This document shows positions 36,572 through 53,676 of a stretch of 64,000 nt of DNA, piece by piece. Each line of letters begins with the position of its first letter. The first letter of the stretch is position 1. The DNA is from Thunnus maccoyii. Taxonomy: Eukaryota; Chordata; Actinopteri; Scombriformes; Scombridae. The notes below the pieces were generated by a model, which worked only from the letters and a program-made list of their open reading frames with translations, had not been told where the DNA came from and ran no database searches. The position numbers and the translations under genes are program-made. The DNA lies in assembly GCF_910596095.1 (NCBI RefSeq), contig NC_056544.1, forward strand, positions 9,843,155-9,907,154, given 5' to 3'.

Positions 36572-38498
36572 ATGTGTGTGAGGTATCTTGGATTTCTTCT
36601 TCTGATTTGGTTTCCTGGAGCGCTGCATGGTGAGAAGATTAAATTCTGTCAATTAGAAACATTTTTATTTATAAATATATATGTATCTAGTATGTACGCT
36701 TGTTTATCATTGTATTTCAGCACAAAGAGGACAACAAGGTTGTCTTGCTCCCAAACTGGATAATGGTTATTTTGTCCTTGAAGAAGGGACTCCTCATGAG
36801 CTCATTTATGCCTGTGATAAGGGGCATAAGCCAGTAGTGGAGGGTTGGTGGGCAACAAGTATATGTCAAGATGGGAAATGGTCTCATGAACCACAATGTA
36901 TAGGTAAGTGTTTAATATACAGTATATGTCTATTGGGTCGCTTGAAGGAGCTGAAAGGTTTCCTTTAGGTCATTTAAATTGAAGGTGCTTGTGGAATTTT
37001 GTGTAGGCTGCAAAGTTATAATATCATGAATTATCTAAATACACAAGATGAACTGAAAATAGGTCAACAGATTCAAGGAAATTATTTCAGATCATTTCAG
37101 AAATTAAATAAACATGCACAATAAAAATGGCATTTCTGGATGACAGGGCATCTTGTTTTGGATGCAACTTTTTCAAAGAGGTCAGCATCTAAATGTAAAA
37201 AAAAAAAAAATAAGATGTCGACACATCTTATTTCTGTTGTACTGTGTGTATTGTCTATAAACGCTGGTAAAAATGCAAATTAACCACAGTAATAAATGTT
37301 CTAAAACGCAAATATAAAATATCTTCCAGGAGCAACCACATGCTTCATAACCTTTAAAAAGGAAGTAATTTATGGCTACATGCCTATTGACATTTATTGA
37401 TATTATGCTAGTTTCGAACTGGGGTTCCAAACCCCACAAGGAGTCACAAGATGAATCTAAGGTGTCACTAGTAGGAAATAAGAAAAAAAAAAAAAAGAAT
37501 TCTGTTACACAAAGTTATTTTTATTTTTCTCTGTTTACCTCTTTGTTGTCAAACTATGTAGTTTAATATCTTAACACCAATGAAACTAATAAGGAAACAT
37601 CACTCTTAAATTGAACTATTCTCAACTTGCTTCCTGTTATGAGGCGTCACAAGTAGATATTATTTTGTATTTAGAAAGTATCAGTACTACACATTCATAA
37701 AAGTCGTTTTGTAAAAAAGTCTGAAAATGTTGACTGTAGTTTTGTTCTTTTTTCATCAGATGAAAAAGCCTGCATTCCACCAACTATCCCTCATGCAAAA
37801 TACACTGAAAACTCAAATGGTTGGTATGAAGAAGGACACATAATAATAACATGTGACAAAGGATATCAAGATAAAAACCAGGATGCCACTGCTGAATGTA
37901 TAAATGGAACATGGTCCTCTGTGCCGGTCTGTGAGAGTAAGTCTGTGAGATGTGTTACTCAAGTTAGCTGTGAAAACATAATTACAGTAACCACAATAAT
38001 ATCTGTGTCTAAATCTGAAACCTATCTCATACATCTGGACAACTTTTCCTCTTCTAAGTTATGATATATTTGTTTATTTTTACAGAAAGTCTCCAAGCAT
38101 GCGGTGCGCCTCCTAAAATCCCCAACGCAGTAATCATTAATCAGGAATACCAGGATGTGTTTGCTGCAGATTCAGAAGTCAAGTATGAATGTGAAAATGG
38201 ATTTACTGTAGAAGGAACAGACACCAAAAAAAAAATCATTTGTATTGCTGGAAACTGGACTACAGGCCCACCGTGCAGTAAGTGGACAATATTGAGATAT
38301 GCAGTAATGGAGATACGTTGTATTGTTGTAATAACTACTATTTTAACTAATTAAATTCAAACTTTGTTAAGGACACAGCTCACGGGGGTCCATAGAACAA
38401 TAAAATACGATAAGACATAAAATAAATATACAACAAAACCATCATTTATAGGGCTGGAAAATGGACAAAAGGCCAATGCAGTAAGTGGACAATGTTGT

Positions 38499-38539
<41 letters not shown>

Positions 38540-41500
38540 GGTGATGAAAATACTTTATTTTAAATTAGTGGCTGTAGGGGGGAACAGGTGACTACATCAC
38601 CTGGCTGTGGGTTTGCAGGTGGAGGTAGGTTATTGATCTATATCAAATATGAATGAAGAACATAATATTTTTAATCTCCATGTCACTGATTGAGGCTAAT
38701 ATTTCATCTAGCCAGAAAAACATTAGTATCTTCAAATAAATAAATAAAATGAATAATAAATATATGTATATTTAAAAGTAATATATCTAAAAAAGATCAA
38801 GTACACAAAAAAAGGATTCAACAATGATCAGACATTTGCATACAAGCTGGAACGTCAATGGACCCACATTCTAGACAAGAATCTGATGGAGCTCAGTTCG
38901 GGGTTGGTTAAGTCTAAAATAATACCGTCTGCAGATTCAGATGACCTACACATACTGTACAATGTATTAAATACAGTATGAATGAATGTCCATTTATCTC
39001 TCCAGTCCAGTTTCTCTCTAGAATATGTGCTGTATGTACACCTAATGAGTTTTCTGTTTTCCTGTCAGGCAGTGGAACCAGACCAGGTACTGGGCATGGT
39101 GGCAGGACACAACCTACAGGTGGAGGTAGGTTATTGATCTATATCAAATATGAATGAAGAACATAATATTTTTAATCTCCATGTCACTGATTGAGGCTAA
39201 TATTTCCCCTGGCCAGAAAAACATTAGTATCTTCAAATAAATAAATAAAATGAATAATAAATATATATATATATTTAAAAGTAATATATCTAAAAAAGAA
39301 CAAGTACACAAAAAAAGGATTCAACAATGATCAGACACTTGCATACAAGCTGGAACGTCAATGGACCCACATTCTAGACAAGAATCTGATGGAGCTCAGT
39401 TCGGGGTTGGTTAAGTCTAAAATAATACCGTCTGCAGATTCAGATGACCTACACATACTGTACAATGTATTAAATACAGTATGAATGAATGTCCATTTAT
39501 CTCTCCAGTCCAGTTTCTCTCTAGAATATGTGCTGTATGTACACCTAATGAGTTTTCTGTTTTCCTGTCAGGCAGTGGAACCAGACCAGGTACTGGGCAT
39601 GGTGGCAGGACACAACCTACAGGTGGAGGTAGGTTATTGATCTATATCAAATATGAATGAAGAACATAATATTTTTAATCTCCATGTCACTGATTGAGGC
39701 TAATATTTCCCCTGGCCAGAAAAACATTAGTATCTTCAAATTTTTGAAAACATGATGGTAAAATGTTTAGACATTACTCTGATTCTGGAGGAATAAGATG
39801 AAAACAGCATCTCAGTGCGATACTAACTGGTGCATCTAATGTATCTTACAGGATCATCTGTCAGCTCCGGATCGAATGGGAGAGAGGGAGGAACTCAATT
39901 CACAACAAGTAAATCAGTACATTCATTTCTACTTTTTCATCACATAATGTTCTAATTGATCAGGATTTCTAAACAGGTTAGTTGTCTTTTTAATCAATAA
40001 ACTAAACCTTATATCAATAGCTCTTATCAGCAGCCTTACTGAGTTATTTAGGGATAGATTGGGTCCATCAGTGAGGCTGGCAGTAAAAGGCTGAGAAAAT
40101 CAAAAACATTTTAAATAGATTAAATACTTTGGCAGCATGAAATATTTGTTTTCAGAAACCTTTTTATTTTTCCATTTTAGTTGACAAATGTGGAAGATTC
40201 CCCCAAATTTCTGATGGAGATGTTGTAGAAAAACATGAAATGTCTATTAAATACCGATGCAGTTCTTTTCACAAACTCGTGGGTCGAGAGACAGTGAGAT
40301 GCTACAGCAGTGGCACGTGGTCAGAAGTACCCACCTGCAAAGGTATGAACAAGTCAACTGTTAAGCTCAAAGAAGTTGACTGGGGAATAAAGTTGCTAAA
40401 TTTGTTGTTGTTTCTTTTGTGCAGACGCCTACTGTTCTGTGGACACTGCTGAAAAAGATGGCTTTCAATCTGTTGGAGTTGTATTTTTAGAATATGGTGA
40501 GAGAAAGAGATTTGAATGTGTGAAACCGTCCAGGTGGTCGTTTGCACATTATTCTTTTGGCCGGTGCACTAATGGAAGAATGAGCTTTACTAAATGTAAG
40601 TATCACTTTAAGCTCTTTACATTTTAATATATTAATATTCTATAAACAGAAATACAGATATTTATATTATTATATATTATTATATTATAATATATTAATA
40701 TTCCATTCATATTCCAATCATTCTGATTGGTTAGGATCCAGAAGCTTTGTCAACAAACTATGAAACAAACTGTAATAGTAGGATTTCATTACTTTTTCTT
40801 GTTCTTTACTCGAAATGTCAACTTCTCAAATACAGTGGAAACCGCTTATAGTGATCATGGTTACAGTGATCAATCAGTTATATGGATCAAAAAGCTCAGG
40901 ACAGAATCATTCCTATACAAATGCTGTTTAAATAATTTGCTTATAGTAATCAAGTAGTCCACTTACAGTGTTCATTTTGGGTCTTGTCCAGCAGTCTCCA
41001 GCTAGAGGCAGAAGTGTCGTTTAGCTTGCCGGTTAAGTAGTTTGCTGATCAGGCTCTAAATGGTTAGGTGCTCTGCCTTGAGCCCGGACAGCTCAGGATC
41101 TGTCACCATATTGTGACAATAACACAAATGTTATTGGACCAAATGGATCAAATTCTGATAATAAAATAAGTCGTTTCCTGGGGGTTATGAGGCTCAAAAA
41201 ATTGTATTCACTGTTTTACAGCTGCTCCATTTTCAATGATTGTGTGTGGGAAAATGCTTTTTGGGCCAGTGTGCATCACAGGACTGACTCAGAAGTTGTA
41301 ATTATACAGTTTGGCCACTATGTCAAATTTGCTTCACACGAGTCCTCAGGAACAGCGGCGGGCTTTGAAGCCAATTTGACATGGTGGCCAAACTGTGGAA
41401 TTACAACTTCTGGGTCCAACAGGAGCACAAAAAGCATTTTTCCCGCACACAATCATGGAAAAAGGAGCAGCTGTAAAACGGTGGATACATTTTTTTTTGC

Positions 41501-42420
41501 ATCACAACCCCCACGAAATGATTTGTTTCACTATCAGAATTTGATCCAGCTGAGGTCTCTAGTGAGCATGCTCTCATAGGGCCCATAGAGCCTGCACAGT
41601 ATGTTTTCATCCAGCTAATTTCTTTATAGCGGGAAATGGCTTTTTTGGCTTCATGCGCCACTGAGCAACTTTTATAGGAATGAACAGGGCCCCGCCTCTG
41701 ACGCTATATCCAGTTTTCTTTATACATCCATGGCTTCACAGCCCAGTGCAGTTCCTGGGGACTTGGTTGAAGCCTGGGCTTTTGACTTGCAAGGAGCATT
41801 TCTACATATCTTTTGGAATTTTAACCATGTTTAGCACAGATATCATAACAGTATATAAATAACAGAAAATCACAAAAAGCATAATATGGCCCCTTTAAAG
41901 GAAGTTTGACATTTTAGGAAGTATTATTATTCACTTTCTTGCTGAGAGACAGGTATTGATCTTCTCATCTAACACTCTTCAAGAAAACGAATAAGTGCAT
42001 TTCCCAAAATGTTGGACTATTCTTTTATTCCACTGATTTAGCATTGCACTCCTATAACACTGTCTGACTTGAAATGGACTTCTTAAAAAATCAGAAAATC
42101 TGAATCGATGCAGCAGAACCAGAGATACAGTTCTTCTACAATTAAAGTAAATAAGCTGTTCCACAAATTCACTGCTGTGCTTCTATATGATTGTTTCCAG
42201 GTTGTAACAGGGCTGAACATGCTGTGGTGAGTATTACTCCTGAGTCTACTTTGAAACACGCTGTACTTACACTAATGTTGTCTTCCATTTGAAGCATCAC
42301 TACTATTTCTTGAACTTTTATTTACATTTATGATTATGTATTTATATATTACTTTTTTATTATCTTTTATTGGAGTTGTTAATGTTTGTAAATCCTCTGT
42401 TTCGTAAACAGTATTGCTAA
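36572..42420 (+). CDS. Factor H-related gene E, with duplicated Gly/Thr linker exons
   Basis: The exons are: signal peptide 36572-36629 (MCVRYLGFLLLIWFPGALHG), SCR1 36721-36903, SCR2 37760-37936, SCR3 38086-38277, linker alpha copy 1 39069-39125, linker alpha copy 2 39572-39628, linker beta 39852-39908, SCR19-like 40181-40342, SCR20-like 40425-40595, mini 42201-42226 and terminal 42412-42420. All fit in phase and give 382 codons plus stop. Linker alpha (SSGTRPGTGHGGRTQPTGG) is Gly/Thr-rich, and together the three linkers make a hinge of about 57 residues between SCR3 and the C-terminal pair. SCR1 (QGCLAPKLDNGYF...) is clearly diverged from the A-D version, while SCR2-SCR3 are almost identical to gene D, which indicates conversion or unequal exchange. 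The tail is CCNRAEHAVYC. An in-frame upstream ATG at about 36,530 exists, but the hydrophobic signal fits the 36572 start, as in the sister genes. Confidence 0.82.
38432..38480 (+). pseudogene. Relic 3' end of a type-2 SCR3 exon (gene E)
   Basis: This has the same 49-base relic and donor as in gene D, in the same position after the intact SCR3 exon. It shows that D and E share one hybrid joint and were duplicated after it formed. Confidence 0.65.
38502..38538. repeat. (TA)n microsatellite
   Basis: A pure AT/TA run of about 37 bases; the gene D counterpart at 27,892-27,909 is about half as long. Confidence 0.95.
38625..39628 (+). repeat. Two tandem units of about 503 bases, each with a linker-alpha exon
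   Basis: Units 38625-39125 and 39126-39628 are near-identical. Each has an intron part starting GTAGGTTATTGATC and one 57-base exon (39069-39125 and 39572-39628) with acceptor CCTGTCAG. A shortened earlier unit, with only the exon end GTGGAG left (38619-38624), precedes them. Gene D has only that shortened form (27989-27994). Confidence 0.9.
41145..41547. repeat. Long imperfect palindrome in the last intron of gene E
   Basis: This is the copy of the gene D palindrome in the duplicated block. Arms and centre are preserved with few changes. Confidence 0.7.
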
Positions 42421-42670
42421 GGCTGTATCACAAAGGGGAAGACAATGCTGCCTTTGGATTTATGCACAACCAACTGAAAACCAGCCTGGAAACATTAAGT
42501 TATGATCATGCTGTCACACACTGTGCTGGGCTTCTCAAGAAACATTTCTGGCTTTTCATTTTAATTGATGAATGCCTACATAATTTAGGAGCATATGGTC
42601 TGTCAGTGTGCTCAAAGCTGTGAAAATAACTTGACAGATAAATATGGTGCATATTTGATGGACTGGCCTG

Positions 42671-42676
42671 AATAAA
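42671..42676 (+). terminator. Polyadenylation signal, gene E
   Basis: AATAAA about 250 bases after the stop, shared with gene D; the duplicated block ends about 57 bases further on. Confidence 0.55.
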
Positions 42677-42733
42677 ATCTTTGACTGGAATGTCAAAACT
42701 AATGTTTCTACAACTGTGTCTGCAGAGTTTTTG

Positions 42734-44474
42734 TGCCCAAATCGCCCCCAGTAGCAACCCATCCATCCATCTATCATCCACACCCACTTATCCTGTTCAG
42801 GGTTGTCAGTGGCTGGAGGCTCTCAGGTCTAAGGGCTAACACACACACAGACACACACACACACAATCATCTGTTTTCATTTCTGATTTTATTGATCATG
42901 ACACAAAGTTTGAAAAGACCACTATTTCAGATTGTGAAGGTGAACTGTTTCAACTCTACTGTAACTCTCCGACAATGAATTCTGAAGAAATGCTTGTAAC
43001 TGCCACAAAATTAAGACCCACCAGCAAAACCACCCTCAGATGCAACAAATATTTTACCACATTGTGTGGTAGTGATTCCACTTTACTGTTTTTGTTGATT
43101 CTTCCACTCCTTAAAGCTTTTTAGTGAGTTTCCACTCATTGTTAAGCTTTCCAATCCACAGCTTTACTCTTTAGATTCACTCTCACTGCTCCGATAGCAA
43201 CATTTTTGGCTGCAGTAGGCAGCTGAATTAGCAAAAAAGCTCTTAAAACCCACTGTACACTACCTGTTCAGCACCAAAAAGGCAAACAGACAGTTAGGGA
43301 CTAGCTGTGAACATAGTGGAGCATTTGGCAGCTAAAGAGTAAGATATTTCCCTCAGGAGTTGATAGAGACCAAAAACAGAGCTGAGTGAATGCAGTACAT
43401 TCACCAGGTAGACAGAAACAGGACTCCAAATGAATGCTAACTTGGCTTCGTGACTGCTGGATGTGAAAATAAGCACATTTGCTGAGAAGTTCACTGTATC
43501 AATGTAAAAGGTGAAAATATGAGTTTTGCAATCACAACTTCTTTCCGCTGCCCCTCAGAGGCCAAAAAATCACTTAATGCAGGTTTAAATACTAAAAACG
43601 TTAACAAAATGTGATTCCATTTCTTCGATCACATTTTACATGATTTTACAACTGAGAGACAGGTTGTACAGGCAGTACAAAACTTACACAATTTAAGTCT
43701 CCTCAGTAACAGACTGCCACTAGTGATATTTTTAAATCTTAACTATGGATATTTATCTATTTGGCAATTCAATTAAATGTTCAGTCCAAACAAATGTTAA
43801 AACAGTAACTGTTCATCATAAGTCATTAAAACCTAGATTGATAAACTAGAACCAGCAAATGATTTTTTACAGGATAAATGACTTCAATTTATCAAAATTC
43901 AAATTTTCTGTCAATCAATGAATCCATTAAAAAGCTAATTGTTCCAGCTCAAATAGAAATAACAAAAAAAAAAAACAGCAAACACTTACAAACAAGTTAT
44001 TCTGTGGCAACAAAGCCCCAAACATTAGTGAGAACGAGAAGAAAATGTGAAGAGGATTTTAAAAAAGTGAATACTCCAAGCAACAACATAAAGAAGACGG
44101 TGTAATGCATACTGTATGAAAGGATGATGACGTTGAAAAGCAATGTTTTTGCTTTAGCTAAACTGAAAACAGCCCTGTCTGAATCCTGCTTTCAAACATG
44201 TCACACAAATATGTTTATTTTTTCAACAATAAGGTGTGAGTTTTCTGTGAGATCAGGCTGAGCACAATGCAAGTTATCTCTCTATGTCACAGCAGAACCA
44301 AAATAAATCAAGTGCAGTAGTTTAGTTTTAATTTAATCATTTTACATGGAGGTCAATAATTGGCTATTCTTGAAATGTAGATATTTATCAGTGGTTCTAT
44401 AACGTAGCTTCTGTTCCTCTGACCAAATAATTGTTTGAGTTGGTTGGACTGGTCCAGTTTTTGGTTGTAGAACA
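42734..44474. other. Intergenic interval between gene E and zbtb41
   Basis: No gene is seen. At about 42,757-42,830 lies a teleost CATCCATC / CACTTATCCTG.TCAGGGT repeat, followed by a (CA)n run at 42,841-42,866. The right part includes the zbtb41 3' UTR on the minus strand. Confidence 0.6.
44214..44219 (-). terminator. zbtb41: Possible polyadenylation signal, zbtb41
   Basis: TTTATT on the + strand (AATAAA on the minus strand) about 255 bases past the zbtb41 stop. Others may exist further away. Confidence 0.4.
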
Positions 44475-49961
<5,487 letters not shown>

Positions 49962-50482
49962 TGGTGTGTCTGACAGGCTACCATGAATCACTCCTGAAAA
50001 CCAGAGGAAGAGAAACCGTGCTGAAATTGAACATGCTAACCTCCCACGTATTGTGCTTTCAGTTCTGATAGGACAAAATGGCCAACATGTAACTAAATGG
50101 ATACAACAATTGTATTAACAGCATGAAGCTGACATGAAGAGGCCACTGTGGTGGAAAGTTCATAGCTGTGCACGAAAAAATGCACAATAACGATACATTG
50201 CTAACATTTGAGAGATATTTCTTCCAATTATTATTCAAATGCTACACTCGTCAGGCAACAGAGGCGTACGTTAAATGTGAAAATTAAGATTGTAACCATG
50301 TTGCTGTCCTGAATTATTAAGCAAGTCGGTTGCATTTGCACCTTCGCTCCCCACCTCAAGGACCCCTAACATATGTTATCAGCCTGACGGCGGGCCCCCT
50401 CCGAGGAGAGTGTCGACAAACGACCCTCACTGCTACCTTGGAAATTAACGTCTATGTTGGGGTGTTTTAAACAAAATCTTAC

Positions 50483-50640
50483 CTTAGAGATGCGAGCCGT
50501 GTTTATAAAGCACTGCACACCCCGGCTGGCATTAGTCATGTGGACAATAAACGGATGAATAATAATTTCCTGAACAACTGTAACGCCACACCTCCCCATC
50601 CCACCAGAAATGTCGAACATCGTAACAAACAACTCGCCCA
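50483..50640 (-). promoter_or_regulatory. zbtb41: zbtb41 5' UTR exon and likely promoter
   Basis: On the minus strand a good splice donor (CTAAG|GTAAGA) ends an exon at 50483, and the acceptor CAG at 49994-49996 opens the coding exon, so this is an untranslated first exon. An inverted CCAAT motif with an adjoining GGGCG lies at about 50,632-50,645, in a relatively CpG-rich stretch, which suits a housekeeping-type promoter. The transcription start is not determined and the upper boundary is approximate. Confidence 0.4.
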
Positions 50641-51109
50641 TTGGCTGTTTCAGCTTTTGTCCTCGAAAGCTCTTATTTGGAGGCGTAAACACACGTAAAA
50701 AATGTAACAGACAGCGAGAGAAGTACAAGCACTGATACCACTTTAACTACTTCATTTCCTATGAAACGCATAAAAAGTAAAACAAGAATTAAAACTAAAC
50801 AAAGAGGAAGACGTTTTTCTTTTTTTCGCTTTATTGCACGAAGAGGAGAACGTGTTGCCGTCGAGTAGAGCGTTCATGACAGCAGGGTATCTTGGGTAAT
50901 GTAGTCTAGATGCTGATAGCCTACCTCCATTACCTGCTCTACAGCAGTGTGATATATCAGTCATTGACTCTGTTTTTATTGTATAACATCTGTCTATCTA
51001 TCTATCTATCTGTGCATACCTTACATATTTCCTAAATTAATATATCCTCTGGCATAATAACACTTGCACTTTATTTAATAGTTGTTTTTTCACACATATT
51101 TGATCATAG

Positions 51110-51615
51110 TAGAGCCCGACCAATATATCAGTCAGCCGATATTATTGACCAATATTGGGCTATCACAGATGTATTGGTATCAGCGTATATGTTGTCCGAT
51201 ATGCGCCGATATATATATGTATTTTTTTTAAAGTTATATAGGCAGCATTTTATGTATATTGGATCCTTTTTCTTTCTTCAAGTTTAATATGTACATACAT
51301 ATGGTTTTTTTGTTCTATGTTTTTTTATTTATAGTTATTTATCGTTATTAAATTCCCAGTGAAGTTTACTGTATCAGTGCACCAATGTTATTTTATACAA
51401 TAAAGTTTATTGTTAAACTGTAAAATATCATGCTTCCATTACATATCTTTGTCACGAGTGTTTGATAACCACATTTCAGCGATCATTGCAAAAAATGTGT
51501 ATTTATGTATATATTCTGTGTATATATAAGATTATTGGCCGATATATCAATATCAGAATTTTTTAACTCCCTAATTTTGGTATCAGCCCCAAAAATCCAG
51601 CATCAGTCAGGCCCT
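51110..51615. mobile_element. Teleost repeat of the GCCCGACC.ATATATC type
   Basis: It opens AGAGCCCGACCAATATATCA and ends CAGCATCAGTCAGGCCCT, partly inverted with respect to each other. The interior has repeated GCCGATAT motifs. It is widespread in fish and has no coding frame. It lies upstream of the zbtb41 5' end and of crb1. Confidence 0.55.
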
Positions 51616-52159
51616 GGATCATAACCCTTAGTTCTGGTCTATAGCATACCGTGAGTGCCACTGTAAATCCTGTCCCAGGGCAATTGTAAATTAAGTAACA
51701 ACAAAAACAGCAGTAAGGCCATTAGTATCATTAATGCACAAATTGAATGTTCTCAGAGCTCTTCAGAGAAATTACACGAGATGACGTCAGTGACGTTTTA
51801 ATGACAGAGATACTTCCCAGATTAGAACTACTGGCTTCAGTTGATTTCTTTCAGAGACTGGGCCTCGGTCCAGCCAACTGCTGTGGCCAAATAGTAATTA
51901 ACTGAGGACACACTCATGTATGTGGGCATGTATGCATTCATGTGCACACGTGAAACTGTACTTATGTCTATGTTCCATGTATGTGGAGTTAGGATGTGGG
52001 AATATTTCTCTCTAGAGATAGAGTACTTTATTTGCCAAAAAAAAAAAATACTTTATTTGCTAAAGAGTCTCAGTAAGACTGAGAATATTTCTCTCTACAG
52101 AAGACTGAAGTTATAAAGAGAAACTGAGTGTTAAGATTCATCATCTGTACCAAAACACT

Positions 52160-53174
52160 TACCCCAATTAATTCTATGGTTCAACCATTCAATTTTACTC
52201 CTCTTGATGTGATAGAGGTCCATAGAGCCTTAAAGCAACTGGATCCTAACAAATGACAAGCTTGATCCTTACTTTTTTATAGCAGACTTTATAGCAGAAC
52301 ATCTGATTCATATTTTTAATCTTACCCTTTCCAACAATAAGACTCCTAACATATGGAAATCTGCCTATGTTCTCCCTTTGCTGAAAGGAAGGGATATCTC
52401 AGTTAATAACTACAGGCCGATCTCTCAATTATGTGTTTTAGCTGAAGTCCTTGAAGAGCTTGTTAGTGAACAACTCAAAGAATTTTTAGACACAAATCAT
52501 ATTCTTCATCACAGCATCAGTCAGGCTTTGGAAAACAACACGGCACAATAGCCGCTTCTGTTAAAGTGGTGAATGACATTATTGAGGCACTGAACTGCAA
52601 AACAAGACTGTCCAAGGCTTTGGACACAGTTTACCATGTCACCTTGGCGGATAGACTACAATATTGGCTTATCTGGTTATGCTATAAGCTGGTTTTCAAA
52701 TTAGCTGGGTCTTCCTCTTCCTTCCTCCCTGTATCAAAGGATGTGCCCCAGGGTTCCATACTAGGACCACTGCTGTTCTCCATATATGTAAATAATCCTT
52801 GTGATAACTTAGCAAATGCTGCGTTCCATTTTTATGCACGATACATTATCTATTGCTCATCCCCTTCAGTAGTACAAACCCTTGATTTTCTGCAGTCTGC
52901 CTTTGATGTTGTTCAGTCTCATTTAACTCAAATTAAGTTGGTGTTACATGCAGACAAATCCAAATTCATGCTATTTTCAAAAGCCAAAGAGTTACCATCT
53001 AACTTCCCTAAGATCTCAACTGCTCAAGGGGTTGAAATTGAAATGGTCACAACATATAAGTATTTAGGTATTATTATTGATCAGAACTTGTCATTCAAAT
53101 CACACACTGAAAAGCTTGTTTCCAAGCTGAAATTTAAATTCAGTTTCTTTTTTAGGAACAAATCCTGTTTGTGA
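52160..53174 (+). mobile_element. LINE (non-LTR) reverse transcriptase fragment, L2/CR1-like
   Basis: An open frame (52566-53174) encodes the RT palm region with PVSKDVPQGSILGPLLFSIY and later TYKYLGIIIDQNLSFKSH, typical of CR1/L2/Rex-type LINEs. The catalytic FYADD box is altered to FYARYIIY, so it is inactive. Upstream (52,200-52,560) out-of-frame remnants of RT blocks such as NYRPIS are visible, with stops. There is no endonuclease domain and no clear 3' tail; it is truncated at both ends. Confidence 0.85.
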
Positions 53175-53245
53175 CAGGTGTATTTGTCTGTTTGTATTGT
53201 TTGTGTTTATTGTTGTAACAATGTTTATGCTCCTCTCTTGGCCAG

Positions 53246-53282
53246 GTCTCTCTCTCTCTCTCTCTCTGTGTCTCTCTCTCTC

Positions 53283-53337
<55 letters not shown>

Positions 53338-53366
53338 ATATATATGTATATATGTATATACACACA
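53246..53366. repeat. Compound CT / TA / TG microsatellite
   Basis: Consecutive runs of (CT)n, (TA)n, (TG)n and mixed TATATG lie just downstream of the LINE fragment and about 310 bases before the crb1 signal exon. Confidence 0.95.
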
Positions 53367-53676
53367 TGCCATTGTTTTCTTCAAATGTGCCTTGGCTGTC
53401 ACTTATATAAGTGTAGATCAGAGTTCTATCTAGGAAAGATGTCTGGAGTTTCTCAAATTAGCCTCCGGGCTGAACCCCTCCCTTTGCCAACTCATTTAAT
53501 GTGTAAGACATTGTAAGTGCATTAGCTTAATCCATCCTATCTGGCGGTGAACACACACAGGCATGGAGGAGCGGAGCTGAAGATGGAGCTGCACACATGA
53601 GCATTCTCCACCTGTCTTTGACCTAAAATGAAGATATTACTAAACATCTTTTAAGTTGGAGGATTTGTTGAGGACA

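Larger units (their letters stand above)
37735..42733 (+). repeat. Duplicated block shared by genes D and E, right copy
   Basis: This is the second copy of the D/E block. Upstream of about 37,735 gene E is only distantly similar to gene D, while from the SCR2 exon on it is near-identical. It includes two linker-alpha repeat units and a longer (TA)n run at 38,502-38,538. Confidence 0.88.
50641..53676. other. Interval between zbtb41 and crb1
   Basis: It contains the teleost repeat at 51,110-51,615, the LINE fragment and a microsatellite. I looked for EGF-like Cys patterns that would be the missing N-terminal crb1 exons and saw none. The crb1 promoter presumably lies in the last few hundred bases, but no clear core element stands out. 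Confidence 0.5.
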
